A stretch of 64,000 bases of DNA from positions 8,945,501-9,009,500 of the forward strand of contig NC_089981.1 in assembly GCF_036417845.1 (NCBI RefSeq), written 5' to 3'. The notes under the pieces are model-generated. The model saw only the letters and a list, made by a program, of their open reading frames with translations, was not told where the DNA came from and searched no databases. This stretch comes from Apteryx mantelli (lineage: Eukaryota > Chordata > Aves > Apterygiformes > Apterygidae). Numbering within the stretch: position 1 is the stretch's first letter; each line of letters opens with the position of its first letter. Below are positions 33,741 through 46,068 of the stretch, in pieces. The position numbers were made by a program, and so were the translations under genes.

Positions 33741-36484
33741 AGTGGGATAGCTCGCATGACTGGAATGCTGTCATGGATGGCTACGTGCTTTTTAGGAAAG
33801 ACAGGCCAGGACAGCGAGGTGGTGGAGTTGCTCTTTATATGAGAGAGCAACTGGAATGTATTGAGCTGTGCCTAGGGGTGGATGAAGAGCGAGTCGAGAG
33901 CTTCTGGGTAAGGATCAAAGGGCAGGCTAGCATGGGTGACACTGCTGTGGGTGTTTACTACAGGCCACCTGATCAGGAAGAGGAAGTCGATGAGGCCTTC
34001 TACAGACAGCTGGAAGTAGACTCACAGTCCCAGGCCATGGTTCTCATAGGGGACTTCAACCACCCTGAGATCTGCTGGAAAGACAACACAGCTAGGCACA
34101 AACAGTCCCGGAGGTTCCTGCAGAGCATTGGTGACAACTTCTTGACCCAGGTGGTGGAGGAGCCAACAAGGAGAGGTGTGCTGCTGGACCTCGTACTAAC
34201 AAACAAAGAAGGACTGGTGGAAGATGTGAAGGTCGGGGGCTGCCTTGGCTGCAGTGACCATGAGATCTTGGAGTTGAGGATGCTGCGAGGAGGAGGCAGG
34301 GCACTGAGTAGGATCGCGACCCTGGACTTGAGGAGAGCAAACTTGGGCCTCTTCAGGGACCTACTTGGAGGAATGCCATGGGTTAGGGCCCTAGAAGGAA
34401 GGGGCGTTCAAGAGAGCTGGTTAATATTCAAACATCACTTCCTCCAGGCTCAAGATCAGTGCATCCCTATGAGTAGGAAGTCAAGCAAAGGGGGCAGGAG
34501 ACCTGCATGGATGAGCAAGGAGCTCCTGGCAAAACTCAATCAGAAGGAGGAAGTCTACAGAAAGTGGAAAGGGGGACAGGCCACTTGGGAGGAATATAGG
34601 AACATTGTCAAAGTATGCAGGGATGCAACGAGGAAGGCTAAGGCCCATTTGGAATTACATCTGGCGAGAGATGTCAAGGACAGCAAGAAGGGCTTCTTCA
34701 AATACATCAGCAGCAAGAGGAAGACTAGGGAAAATGTGGGCCCTTTGCTGAATGGGGAGGGTGCCCTGGTGAGGAAGGATGCAGAGAAGGCAGAGTTACT
34801 GAATGCCGCCTTTGCTTCAGTCTTTCCTGCTCAGGCCAGCCCTCAGGAACCCCAGACCCTGGAGGCAAGAGAGAAAGTCTGGAGAAAGGAAGACTTTCCC
34901 TTGGTGGAGGAGGATCGGGTTAGAGATCATTTAAGCAAACTTGACACCCACAAATCCATGGGCCCCGATGGGATGCACCCACGAGTGCTGAGGGAGCTGG
35001 CAGATGGTATTGCTAAGCCACTCTCCATCCTCTTTGAAAGGTCTTGGAGAACAGGAGAGGTGCCTGAAGACCGGAAGACAGCCAGTGTCACCCCGGTTTT
35101 CAAAAAGGGCAAGAAGGAGGACCCAGGGAACTACAGGCCAGTCAGCCTCACCTGCATCCCTGGAAAGGTGATGGAGCAGCTCATCCTGGAGGCCACCTCC
35201 AAGCATGTGGAGGACAAGAAGGTGATCAGGAGTAGTCAGCATGGCTTTGCCAAGGGGAAATCATGCCTAACCAATCTGATAGCCTTCTGTGATGGAATGA
35301 CTGGCTGGGTAGATGAGGGGAGAGCAGTGGATGTTGTCTCCCTTGACTTGAGGAAGGCTTTCGACACTGTCTCCCATAGCATCCTCATAGACAAGCTCAG
35401 GAAGTGTGGGATAGATGAGTGGACAGTGAGGTGGATTGAGACCTGGCTGAATGGCAGAGCTCAGAGGGTTGTGATCAGTGGCACAGAGTCTAGTTGGAGG
35501 CCTGTAGCTAGCGGTGTCCCCAAGGGGTCAGGACTGGGTCCAGTCTTGTTCAACTTCTTCATCAGTGACCTGGATGAAGGGACAGAGTGCACCCTCAGCA
35601 AGTTTGCTGACGATACAAAACTGGGAGGAGTGGCCGATACCCCAGAGGGCTGTGCTGCCATTGAGAGAGACCTGGAGAGGCTGGAGAGGTGGGCGGAGAG
35701 GAACCTCCTGAAGCTCAACAAAGGCAAGTGCAGGGTCCTGCACCTAGGGAGGAATAACCCCATGCACCAGGACAGGTTGGGGGCAGACCTGCTGGAAAGC
35801 AGCTCTGCGGAGAAGGATCTGGGAGTGCTGGTGGACACCAAGTTAAGCATGAGGCAGCAATGTGCCCTTGTGGCCAAGAAGGCCAATGGTATGCTGGGGT
35901 GCATCAGGAAGAGTGTTGCCAGCAGGTCGAGGGAGGTGATCCTCCCCCTCTACTCAGCCCTGGTGAGGCCACATCTGGAGTACTGCGTCCAGTTCTGGGC
36001 TCCCCAGTACAAGAGGGATGTGGCACTACTGGAGCAAGTGCAGCGAAGGGCCACAAAGATGATTAGGGGACTGGAGCATCTCTCTTATGAGGAAAGGCTG
36101 AGAGAGCTGGGCCTGTTTAGCTTGGAGAAGAGAAGGCTGAGAGGAGATCTTATCAATGTGTACAAGTATCTGAAGGGAGGGTGTCGAGAGGATGGAGCCA
36201 GACTCTTTTCAGTGGTGCCCAGCAACATGACGCGAGGCAACGGGCACAAACTGAAACACAGACAGTTCCATCTGAACATGAGGAAAAACTTCTTCGCTGT
36301 GAGGGTGACAGAGCACTGGAACAGGTTGCCCAGAGAGGCTGTGGAGTCTCCTTCTCTGGAGATATTCAAAATCTGCCTGGACGCGATCCTGGGCAACTGC
36401 TCTAGGTGACCCTGCTTGGGCAGGGGGTTGGACTAGATGATCTCCAGAGGTCCCTTCCAACCTCAACCATTCTGTGATTCTGTG
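33741..36484 (+). mobile_element. CR1 LINE, 5'-truncated, ORF2 still open
   Basis: The element begins inside the endonuclease domain (translation [21 protein letters not shown]), directly after the 83-bp flank and after a TAG in frame, and ends in the 3' terminal CATTCTGTGATTCTGTGA. No promoter, 5' UTR or ORF1 is present, so it is a dead-on-arrival insertion. Even so ORF2 is open to its natural stop at 36409. The same element is in L1 (18031-20526), so insertion predates the arms. Confidence 0.95.
33773..36409 (+). CDS. CR1 ORF2 remnant (endonuclease end plus reverse transcriptase)
   Basis: An 878-codon uninterrupted frame. It holds the second half of an APE-type endonuclease ([26 protein letters not shown] with SDH at about 161-163), a linker, and a reverse transcriptase: [84 protein letters not shown] and the catalytic FADD at 611-614, then the C-terminal CR1 domain ending ILGNCSR. 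The first half of the endonuclease is absent, so autonomous activity is not expected. The ATG at 33773 is simply the first Met inside the truncated frame. An open frame in a truncated copy means youth or chance, not host function. Confidence 0.85.
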   Translation: MDGYVLFRKDRPGQRGGGVALYMREQLECIELCLGVDEERVESFWVRIKGQASMGDTAVGVYYRPPDQEEEVDEAFYRQLEVDSQSQAMVLIGDFNHPEICWKDNTARHKQSRRFLQSIGDNFLTQVVEEPTRRGVLLDLVLTNKEGLVEDVKVGGCLGCSDHEILELRMLRGGGRALSRIATLDLRRANLGLFRDLLGGMPWVRALEGRGVQESWLIFKHHFLQAQDQCIPMSRKSSKGGRRPAWMSKELLAKLNQKEEVYRKWKGGQATWEEYRNIVKVCRDATRKAKAHLELHLARDVKDSKKGFFKYISSKRKTRENVGPLLNGEGALVRKDAEKAELLNAAFASVFPAQASPQEPQTLEAREKVWRKEDFPLVEEDRVRDHLSKLDTHKSMGPDGMHPRVLRELADGIAKPLSILFERSWRTGEVPEDRKTASVTPVFKKGKKEDPGNYRPVSLTCIPGKVMEQLILEATSKHVEDKKVIRSSQHGFAKGKSCLTNLIAFCDGMTGWVDEGRAVDVVSLDLRKAFDTVSHSILIDKLRKCGIDEWTVRWIETWLNGRAQRVVISGTESSWRPVASGVPKGSGLGPVLFNFFISDLDEGTECTLSKFADDTKLGGVADTPEGCAAIERDLERLERWAERNLLKLNKGKCRVLHLGRNNPMHQDRLGADLLESSSAEKDLGVLVDTKLSMRQQCALVAKKANGMLGCIRKSVASRSREVILPLYSALVRPHLEYCVQFWAPQYKRDVALLEQVQRRATKMIRGLEHLSYEERLRELGLFSLEKRRLRGDLINVYKYLKGGCREDGARLFSVVPSNMTRGNGHKLKHRQFHLNMRKNFFAVRVTEHWNRLPREAVESPSLEIFKICLDAILGNCSR

Positions 36485-36565
36485 AAATGGCTTCAGGAAT
36501 ACTGTTACCCCACAGAATTAAAATGAACAAAAGAGAAAAGTTTTGACCCCTGTTAGTTCTTTGAA
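36483..36565. repeat. 83-bp direct repeat flanking CR1, 3'-side copy
   Basis: Partner of 33656-33738 (76 of 83 identical by hand). It starts where the CR1 terminal TGA ends. The L1 counterpart is 17950-18032. Confidence 0.9.
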
Positions 36566-37898
36566 TGTTCTGGTGCAGACATTTTCCCTTCTTTCTCTGC
36601 CCTCAACTTAATTTCAAAAAATCAGATTTAGATCCATTCCTTTTAAATCCAGCCCTTCACTTGCTCACAAACTGTTTTAGTGTTAATTCGATCCACGCAC
36701 CAGCCAACTCAGAAAGAGAGTAATGGAGACACAAAGGAGGGAAGGATTGAGGGCAGGAGCCAAAAAAAACAAAAAACAAATAGAAAGTCTGGAGAGCTGG
36801 ATGGAGAGGCAGAGAAATGCCCTTTCAGCCCTGCAGCAAGAGGCAAGTGCCAGTGCCAGGAAGAGAGGTGACCCTCACAGCAGCTACTGGGAAGACAGTG
36901 AGATAAGGTGCTGTGGCTGGGAGCTGAAAGCTTTCTCAGAAGCACTAGGGTGAGAGGACTTGCATGGCACTGCGTAAGGGGAGCGAGGCATCCCCAGTGT
37001 GGGGCGAGACGGTGGTGGGGAAGAGATTTGGCACAGGCACAGGAGGGTGGCTGATGGCTCAGCAGGAGCTGTGTGCTGCAGCCACATAGGGAAGGGAAAA
37101 GCTCCTTACAAGCACCTTTCTCTCCACTGCCTGTACAGGCAGCCTAGGGCAACTAACTCATCTGCAGATGGCCATCTTGGGCGAAAGCTGGGAGTGATGA
37201 GTTGAGATGTCCTCTGGGGACAGCGATGGAGAGGCTCAGGGTGTAGGTGAGGAATTGGTGCTCTTTCTACACACACAGAAGCACCACGCATCACTCCAGG
37301 ACCCCTGTGTGTTGACCAGAGCAGCCGTGGCACCAGCTGAACGGTCCCCTAGGTGTTCACGCCTGAAGGATGTTTCTATACAAGCCCAAAATAGCCAGGA
37401 TGAAACTCATCCCTGCTGAGAGTGGCCTCCCAGGAGCTGCCAGAATGCACTGCAGTCCTGCAGGCCTGACCTCAAGTCAAAGTGAGGGAAAAGACTCCCT
37501 GTAAGGTTCAGGGTCCCAAAGACATGCCCAGCATCCTGGGTCACTCTTCCTCCCCGCACTCTGCATGCTCTGCCTAGCCATGCTCTGCGCACCATGTCCC
37601 CTTCCACAAGGGGGGACCACGTAATGAGAAGAGGCCCTGGCATGGTGTGCAGACAAGGATCGCTCTCACCCAGCTCCCTGGTCCCCAGCACAGCCCTGCT
37701 CGCAAGGGGCACGTCACCAGCTGAGCTGCTCCCACCGCAGTGGAGATGCCCTGGCTCCGCTGGGGACTGAGCACTGCTGCCCACCTCCCCTCAGTCCCCT
37801 CTGCAGGCTGCCCCACCCTCCCACACCTCCTTGCCAGCAGGGATTTATACAGCAGTCCCTGCAGCAGTGTCTCTGGGCACTTGGCTTCCTTCTCCGCA
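36566..37898. other. Intergenic and GC-rich block, right arm
   Basis: Complement of 16616-17949. The outer part is rich in G and C with overlapping open frames on both strands; none has a recognisable domain. Small substitutions separate the arms here. Confidence 0.5.
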
Positions 37899-38033
37899 CG
37901 TTGCTTTCTCTGCAAACGCTTGTCGGAAGGTGACTTTCCCAGAGCCATGGAGCCGGTGGTGACAGTTGCTCCTGAAGAGGAAGTAAATGACTGGGTTGGT
38001 GCTGCTGTCCCAGAGAGATGAGCCAGGGACCAT
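37899..38033 (-). pseudogene. Mas-related GPCR relic (TM7 and tail only), right arm
   Basis: Minus strand reads WDSSTNPVIYFLFRSN followed by GSGKVTFRQAFAEKAT, without the internal stop seen in L1. It is still only the TM7 end of a receptor, with no TM1-TM6 upstream. An open 79-codon frame (37845-38084) surrounds it but does not make a plausible protein. Confidence 0.65.
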
Positions 38034-38249
38034 CAAAAATGGGAATTTACCAATGTTTGGCATGCAATAGTAATGCTTTTTCACTACTTCTCCCTTCTTC
38101 AGACAGTCTCATGATATAAAGAACACAAGAACTGTCTGTCCAAAGTTATAGCTTGACTCTTGCACTGTTGCTTTGCTTCCCAGCTGCATTCATGAGCAGC
38201 TCTAGTTTCACAGACCTTGCAGAAGATGGCCTACTGCTGCTCAGGGTCA

Positions 38250-38900
38250 CACAGATTGAGAAATGGTCAGTCCTCTTCCATAATGCCTGCTGCTGATTTC
38301 ACAACCTCCCTCAACACAGCTTCTCATTCCCCAAGGGTCCACTGTCACTGCAGAACCTCCCCTAGCACATTCCTCACTACCGAGTGTCCTCTTCTGACCT
38401 CAAAACCTCTCCCAACACAAGCTGTCACCATACATTGTCCCCTACTACTTCACATTACCTGTTCTACAGTAGGGTCTCCTTGAACTCTCTAGCCAGCCTT
38501 ATGACACCTCAGCAGCCACAATTTTGCAACCTCTCCTAGTGTTACCCTTCAAAACACGATGCCCGCTTCTGATGTCACAAGGTCTTTCAACACAGCTTAG
38601 CACCCACAGTATTACCTGCCACTTCATACTATCTTTCAGCACAGTCCCTCACCACACCTCAGGCACTTCTGATTTCACAAACTCCATGAAGACAGCTCCT
38701 AGCTATGTAGCATCCATTTCAAGTGTCACAACTTACCCCCACACCGTGCCTTGTCCCCATCCTGCCCATCATCAAATTCACAACACACATTCACCATGGC
38801 TCTGTCAACAAACCCCTTGCCAGTATTCACTATCCAGCTGCAAAACCTCGTTCATCTCACCATGCACAGTCCCTCCTTGTCCAAATCACAGCTCCCCTGA
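38250..38900. repeat. Degenerate ~50-bp minisatellite, right arm
   Basis: Complement of 15640-16260: CCTC(C)-rich blocks with CTGATTTCACAA, CTGATGTCACAA and CTGACCTCAAAA words about 50 or 100 bp apart. Near-identical to the left arm; the open frame 38524-38919 (+) encodes the same 131 residues as its L1 counterpart. Confidence 0.7.
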
Positions 38901-41900
38901 GCATGACCTGCTGCCATAGTGGTGTCCAGAGCCAGGTGCCAAGGTAAGTGGAATGAAAATGGAGAAAAGACCTTTCTCCTTTGCTGGCACTAAGCACAGC
39001 CCTACGGGGAATTATTTTGCAGCAGGAGGTAGCAGCAATTCTTCATTTGGACTTGTGCATTAAGTCACCTCTGGTAGTCCATTTGGCTAGGGAAACAAAA
39101 GGACATGAATGTGATGCTAGCCAAGTTGCTGCCATGTGTGCCACTGGGTACAGAAAGTGGCAGGCTGACTCATACTAGGTTAGCAGGCCAGATGCTATTG
39201 GCCTGATCTCTGGCTTCTGTCATCTGTTGCTCCTCTTCCTTTCCCAAAGACTGGAAGACTTTGTTTACCTTCTTACCCAATACTCTTGGTTCCTGTAGTG
39301 ACTACTGTTAACCCTCATTAAGCTGCCCAAGACTCCAGGCAGCAGTAAAAGGACATTTAAGTTAGGGGACTATTTTCACCAAGACATTTCTTTACCAGTT
39401 TTTATTCTCATTAACTGTAGGATTTCTGTTTTCACTGTGGAGATCGCTGGCATTCTGTGCAGAGGAGATGGAGACATTAACTATGTTGCTATCAGGCCAT
39501 TCCACATTTCCAGAAATTTCAGCAAAACAAAGCAAAGGACAGTAGCTGAGACAATGTCTTTCCTGACATCCGTGAGGCATAAGCTACAAATACACAGTAG
39601 AGTTGAGAGAAACGATGAATTTGATATGGCCTTGGTTGCGATGATATGCTGATATAAATCAGCATGTCTATTTGCTTCGTTTGTTTCATTTCATAGGTTC
39701 ACCTTTGACTGCAGCTGCTCAGGTTAAGAAAGATGGGGCCCATCATGACAGTTGAGAGTTGTCCGCCCTAAGTTATTTTGTTTAAAAGCTAGATGTCTAT
39801 TTCACACCTAATCGCATCCTAAAATCAGTTCTGAGGTAGATCAGAGACATTCATTTTTTGCCTCCAGAGACATTCATTTTTTTCCGCAGAAGAGCCTAGA
39901 GTGACTAAGTCAGGGTTAAATTCGCTGACTTCCATTGGCGTTAAATAGGTGACTTCCTCCCTCAGTTTCCCAATTCGTAAATGAAGGACTTTTTTGACTG
40001 ACTTGGTAATTCACTGACCTCTGTTAGAACATGCAAATTCTTGCAAAGAGGCTTTATTCACTGGATTTCCAGTGATGAAATTTCTGGTGAGATAGGACTT
40101 GGAGGGTCATCAAGAGGTCACCCAGGACATCTTCTGTCCCTATAAAAACTTAATCGTAACCACTCCTGAGAGAAATGAGCCCAACCTGTCCTTAAAAGAC
40201 TCCTGTGATAGGAATTCTTTACCATCCCTGGAGGATGGTGACTCTTCCTACAGCTTGAGTTTTCTTTCTTTTTTTCTTTAATGAAGATTTCTCTTTTACA
40301 TGTTTTTTTGGAATACACAGAAGTTAAAAAAGGAGAGAAAATATCTGGATTACAAATGGACTGTTTTAGCATTCACAATGCTAGGAAGCCAGAGCAGTGG
40401 ACCTAATGGCCCTTTACACGTGGGAAATCCATACAACTATCAGCTTGGAGTAAGGAAGAACTCCGAGAAGCGTTAGCTGGATAGTTCCATGCATATGCTT
40501 GTCCAGTTGAATACTCAGCTACTCCTTTGACTGTTGTTTCTTATGGAGAAACCCTGAAATGCCTTTGTGATATCATTATAAAAGCATTGACTGACAACTG
40601 TTTCTTTAAAATATATTTACTTAAACTTTTCAGTCAAGACAGAACTCATTCTCCTCCTTTGCCCCTTTCTTTCACGCCTTCCCTTCACTAAGCCTCCACC
40701 CCTCCCTCCTCCAGCCCCAAGAGCCCTTCAGGTGGAAGATTTCCTGGGAGAGGGTTAAAGGTTGGTACTTAAACGGTTTTCTTCTCAGCCCTTTGTGCAG
40801 CTGCTGGGATATGAAAGCATCATTCAGCACACCCAGGTCACATCATCCACACAGCCTATTAAACCACTTCTCACACAGGCAGGAAACATCAAGACACACT
40901 TGTGACACACGAAAGCAAGTAATACATTAGGTGGGATTGGATTATACACTAAAAGCCACCTCCTAAGCAAGTTTTGGAAGCTTTCCAGAAGCCATTCTAT
41001 GTTCTTTAAAGGTGCTGTGATCTAACACATTCATACCAGGAGAGACAGAAGTTGAGGAGATAAAGCTGTACAGCCCTTACACAAAATATTAGATCTCTAA
41101 ACACAGGCGAGGTAAGTTTTGCAGCTTCTCTGGCTTCTCGCTTTGCTTCACTTTGTTTGCTTTGCTTTGCTTTCCTCTTCCTTTTCCTTTCTTCTTGAAC
41201 AAATGTGAAAATACAGAAAGGAACTTCCACTGAAGTTATCAACTGTCTCTAGTTATCTTTGGCTAGAATCATATACAGAGCTAGTTCTACAGCCGCAGAT
41301 TAGATTGCTTCGAAATTATTCTTTTGTTTCCCATAACCACCTGAGATTTTAGGGAAGAATGCATGCAGTAAGGAGATGGTGCAATTTCTCACCCTTTTTG
41401 AGATGTTAAGAGTACACATGAGATTCATTTTATTTTGCAGCTGATTGCATTATGTCATATAGCTCAGGTCTACCCCTGCAAAGGCACTTGAAGAGATAAG
41501 CCATAACTGGTGGCAATCCTCTACTGAATTAGTCATTCTAGTAATCCTCTTGGAGTCCACAGTAAGAAACGGGTACCTGCAGCACATGATTCATCACATC
41601 TACAAGTAGACTGGTCAGGTGTAATATGCCTAGCTTAGGTACAGGTGCCTACATGACTTAAGGCGATGAGATGAGATCAGACAGATGGGTAGTTTGTTAA
41701 ATGCAGTTTGGTGGTGATGGAAAGGACCTTTTCAAGCAATATACATAGCCGAGCTGTCTGAATTGTGAATCGGTCCTTTTGTAGATGCACACCTTGTTTT
41801 TAGCTCAGGAATTTGCCATCTGCTGGTATTCAGGCATATAGTTTCCCCTGACCATTTCTCTCTTGGTCACTCCTTTCTGACTGCCTAAATATGGCCCTGC

Positions 41901-43902
41901 GATTGCTGTGGTATGCTTCCAGTCATGCTCTGGCTTGGATGGAGCCCAGCTATTTCTTTTCAACTTGGTACTGCACAGCCATAAAGGTGTGCTCATTTCA
42001 TCCCTGTCATTTATTCTGTTGAGAAGTCTACGTCGTTGCTCAGTAGAAGGAAGAGGGGTAGAAAGGATCACGACCTGGTAAGACGAGGGAGAAACTGACC
42101 TCCCGTTGTTCTTACTGATCCTTTTCCTTGTAGAAATATCTGAAGGGGAACCATCCATGCAAAGTTTACCCTTCTGCTTGAAAAACTTTCATCTAGTGTA
42201 AGTACAACTGTAAGCATAAGAAAAGTCCCTACCTTTGCCCACTTCCTCTCTCGGCTTCACTTTGTGGGTTTGAAAGTAATCTTGGGTTTTCTCAGTTTCA
42301 GTGTTTCCTGTGGATGCTTGATCCCTTTGTGCCTGCACGAGCCTTTCTGATTATGCTGCAGATTGAAGTAGTTGGTAGATAACTTGGCTTAACTGAATCA
42401 TTCCACAGATTTGCTCACAGATCACGAATACAAATGAGAAGACCTGGTTGTGATGTAATTCTGCAGGACTTAAAATGGTGCATTTTAACACCAGCTGACG
42501 GGGAATGTTTTGATGCTAGAAGGAATCCCATACAGTGGATATTTTTATTAAAAGAGTGCCTGCTTTTGGCTGACCTTAAACTCTCTGTGAAGAGTTTAAT
42601 CTGGTGGTTCCCAGACTTCTTTGACCAAAGGAACTCTGGTGGTCTGGGTGCATAAAGGCAAGCTAGAGACGTTACACTCTTTCTAAAGATGTAGGCTACT
42701 CATTTATTAGTGACATGTAATGCTCGATGGGTTGTAGCTGGAATACAGGGTGAACCAAAGAAGTCCCATGTTTATGCTGGAATGTGACCTTGTCTCGAAT
42801 GAGAAACTGTATGGATGTAGAAATGCCTAGGGACAAGGAGCTCAGCCATAACCTGAAAAAGGTGGATGGCATTGCAAAAAGCTCTGAGCTACTTTCAGGC
42901 ACCAAAAGGGATTATTCTCTGAGGGTCATTCTAACCTGGTGGTGCTAATTTGCTTAAGCTCCTCATAGTGAATGGAAGAAAAAAGGGTTCTGCAAAGGAC
43001 CCTCATCTAGTCATTCTGAATCAGCCTATAGAGAGACTTATACTGGCTGTTGAAGGAGTTTAGTTAGATTAGCTTCATTAAGCTAAGTTAACCCTTGAAA
43101 GCATCACTCAGAGCATATCAAAAATCACACTAGGTAAAATCAGTACAGTGCTGGGACAGAAGATCTCACAAGAGTCTTTCATTCTTCCTTCCTCTGATAG
43201 AAACAATGCTGAGAGTTAGAACAATGTGAAATACTCCATTAAGTCATATGTGCAATTTTTTTCCCCTCCATGATAGATAACCTTCCCAGAACTCATTTTT
43301 CAGCCTGTGACATTTCATATTTACGTTTCAAAATGTATAAACACAAGAGAGTTCTTTTCTCTGCATGTGGGTACATTTCCCTTCTAAACAAGAATTCAAA
43401 GATCATGTGTACTTATAAAGCAAATCATCATTCTGAGCAATATTTCCAGGTATTCTTAAAGACACCCATTTTACAAAGATTGCTGTGAGGGACTTTGTCT
43501 CCCCTGAGGGCAAACATGCTGCATTATCTGCCTTGTAGTGCCCAAGGTGAACACTCTGGCCTTGTCCTTAGTGCATGGAAGGCTATCAGCCATGGAGCCA
43601 GTCCTTCAAAATCCTGGAAGAACAGGATTAAGGAACATATCACAGAGTGCACCTATCTCTGTGCCACCAAAGCCATGGCAGAAGCTTTGTACTGTGGAGA
43701 ATTAAATAGCTGTGAAAAAATACATGACAGAAACTAAAAACTTTATAAGCTTAATACTAATGCTATATCTTTCTTGGTTTGTATCCACTTCTGATATAGA
43801 ATTCATTATTAATAATGAAAAAATGCTGATGAATCATGTGTCTGTCTTTATTTTCCCAGGTGAATAAGCTGTATATTGCATATTGCCATGCAACTGATCA
43901 AC
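38901..43902. other. Intergenic DNA, right arm
   Basis: Counterpart of 10602-15639. Includes the (GCTTT)n tract at 41141-41173 and, just before OR3-R, a clear splice acceptor (TTTATTTTCCCAGG, AG at 43858-43859) that likely starts the coding exon. The 41805-42158 (-) open frame matches 12350-12703 but is not recognised as a gene. Confidence 0.55.
41141..41173. repeat. (GCTTT)n pentanucleotide microsatellite
   Basis: Counterpart of 13341-13374 in the other arm, with a different pattern of interruptions (CTTCACTTTGTTTGC). Confidence 0.8.
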
Positions 43903-44838
43903 ATGGAGAATGCAAGCAGTGTGAAGGAATTCATTCTTCTGGGCCTTTCAAAGAACCAAGGGGTGCAGAAAATATGTTTTGTGGTGTTTTTGTTCTTCTA
44001 CATTGTTATTGTGGCAGGAAATCTGCTCATCGTTGTCACTGTAATTAGCAGTCAAAGTCTGAACTCCCCCATGTATTTCTTTCTCTGCCACCTGTCCATT
44101 GCAGATATTTGCTTCTCTTCCGCCTCAGCTCCCAAAATGATTGCTGACTTCCTGGTTGAGAAGAAAACCATTTCCTTTGGGGGTTGCATGGCACAGCTAT
44201 TCATGGGACATGTCTTCGGCGGCGCTGAGATCTTCATCCTCACAGCGATGGCCTATGATCGCTACTTTGCCATATGCAGACCCCTGCACTACACCACGCT
44301 CATGACCAGGCGTGTGTGTGGCTGGATGGTGATGGGTTCATGGGTGGGGGGCTCTGTGCACTCCCTGGTGCAGACCCTCATAACCGTTAGCCTCCCTTTT
44401 TGCGGTCCCAACAAAATTGACCACTACTTCTGTGATGTCCTTCCCCTACTACAACTGGCCTGTACCGACACCTATGTTGTGAGCATCATTGTCGTTGCCA
44501 ATGGTGGAATGATTTGTTTGGTCTCTTTCTTCATCCTGGTCACGTCCTACATTGTCATTTTGTTATCCTTGAGAAGGCGAACGTCTGAAGGGCGGAACAA
44601 AGCCCTCTCCACCTGTGGGTCCCACATTACTGTGGTGATTCTCTTCTTTGGGCCATGCACATTCACCTACATATGCCCATCCAGCAATCTCTCGGAGGAC
44701 AAGAGGTTAGCTGTGTTTTTCAGTATCATCACACCCATGCTGAACCCACTCATCTACACGCTGAGAAATGAGGAGATGAAAAGTGCCATGAGAAAACTGT
44801 GGAATAGAAAAGTCTGGAGTGAAAAGGGTGAGGTGTAG
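43903..44838 (+). CDS. Olfactory receptor OR3-R, intact (class II, family 4-like)
   Basis: Intact 311-aa odorant receptor, paralogue of OR3-L. Start taken at [15 protein letters not shown]; an in-frame ATG five codons earlier (MQLIN) is possible but off the family pattern. It has N3-A-S glycosylation, AGNLL in TM1, canonical PMYFFL, Cys95, [26 protein letters not shown] and [12 protein letters not shown]. Against OR3-L it has 31 residue changes, including F104V, C107G and M115A in TM3 and several in TM5-TM6 (for example I to F, and R to C before SSNLSEDK). By hand about 33 base changes alter the protein and about 12 are silent. DVLP replaces the usual DVHP in loop 2. All structural hallmarks remain, so it is probably functional with altered ligand preference; that is inference. 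Confidence 0.93.
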   Translation: MENASSVKEFILLGLSKNQGVQKICFVVFLFFYIVIVAGNLLIVVTVISSQSLNSPMYFFLCHLSIADICFSSASAPKMIADFLVEKKTISFGGCMAQLFMGHVFGGAEIFILTAMAYDRYFAICRPLHYTTLMTRRVCGWMVMGSWVGGSVHSLVQTLITVSLPFCGPNKIDHYFCDVLPLLQLACTDTYVVSIIVVANGGMICLVSFFILVTSYIVILLSLRRRTSEGRNKALSTCGSHITVVILFFGPCTFTYICPSSNLSEDKRLAVFFSIITPMLNPLIYTLRNEEMKSAMRKLWNRKVWSEKGEV

Positions 44839-45098
44839 AACTGTGGTAACATTTTCTCAGGAGCTGAGAAAATCAAGTCTCTCTGACTATAATTCCATTT
44901 TGGAAAATTTACTGAAAGCTCCCTTTTGAAGAAAAGCTTGGTTTTAGCTGTTGCAGTAATTAGGAAGACCCTGAAAGTTCATGTTTTGATTGGAATGGCA
45001 TTGTAAACTCTGTGACTAGCAGGGCTTCCCTTTATGTTCTCTTTTTGAATAGCACAGGCCCAGGACTGGGGCTTCCAAGCACTGCTGAGACACCAGCA

Positions 45099-45104
45099 AA
45101 TAAA
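45099..45104 (+). terminator. Possible polyadenylation signal for OR3-R
   Basis: AATAAA about 260 bp after the stop, conserved with 9400-9405 on the other arm. Confidence 0.35.
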
Positions 45105-46035
45105 GAAATGAATGCTATCAAAAATATTAAAATGTGTTCCAGGCAGAGCATTCCATTAGTCCGAGCTCTCCCAGGTGTAAACTTTCCGTCAGACAAACTC
45201 CATCTACTCTGCAGTCTACTCAGCTAGGAAATGATGGCCCAGGGTGTCTGCAAGGCTGTTGGTCACCTGCTGCTGGAAGCAATTGTACCAAAGGCTTCCT
45301 TCTCCTTTACTTTGGAGTAAATGCCTTCTTAGGAGTACTGCATTGTCATATGCTGAATCCATGGGTTAGCAGTTAAACTGCTGATATTAGATGCTGGCTG
45401 GGTCATTTGCTGATGCAGATGATATGAGGAGAAGCTTCTCCCCTTCCCATTCCAGTGCAGCTCTCTGCCTTTCTGCAGTAGTTCACCTATCACTAATGCC
45501 CTCCTTCCTAACCATCCCCTCTGCCCTTCATCTCTGCCTCAGCTTTTGCATTTTACTGTTTAGACTAATAGCGAATCAAAGATCCAAGCGAAAGATAAAT
45601 TGCTCACCGTAGGAAATTGTCGCCACCAAAGAAAGCATTGGGGGGCACAATTTTATGTGTCAATGAAAAAAATAGAGGTATTTGGGAATAATTCATGTGC
45701 TCAAGGCCTGTCCGCCGCCTAGCACAACAGTGCACATTCCAAAAGAAGCACATATCTAATACTAAATGAAGTCCATTTATCTGGACAGCATTGGAAAGCA
45801 AGCAAGAAAGCAAGCAAACCCCCACACAATGTGACATGGTCTAGGTGATCACGCTCCAGAGTCACCCTGTAGAGATTACTCTAATAGCTGTCCAAAATAT
45901 ATATTTTAGCTCCCCGTCCACTGATTCTTTCTGACAAAGAAAACTTCACATGCCTCTGCGATCTCATTGCTTCTGGTAAGCTTGTGCTTCTGCTGTGCAA
46001 TTTACTTGAAATATTTCTGCCACAACTTCCCCATC

Positions 46036-46037
<2 letters not shown>

Positions 46038-46066
<29 letters not shown>
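46038..46066. repeat. (GA)n dinucleotide microsatellite
   Basis: 29 bp of GA repeats. The L1 counterpart (7908-7920) is only 13 bp, showing slippage since duplication. Confidence 0.92.
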
Positions 46067-46068
<2 letters not shown>

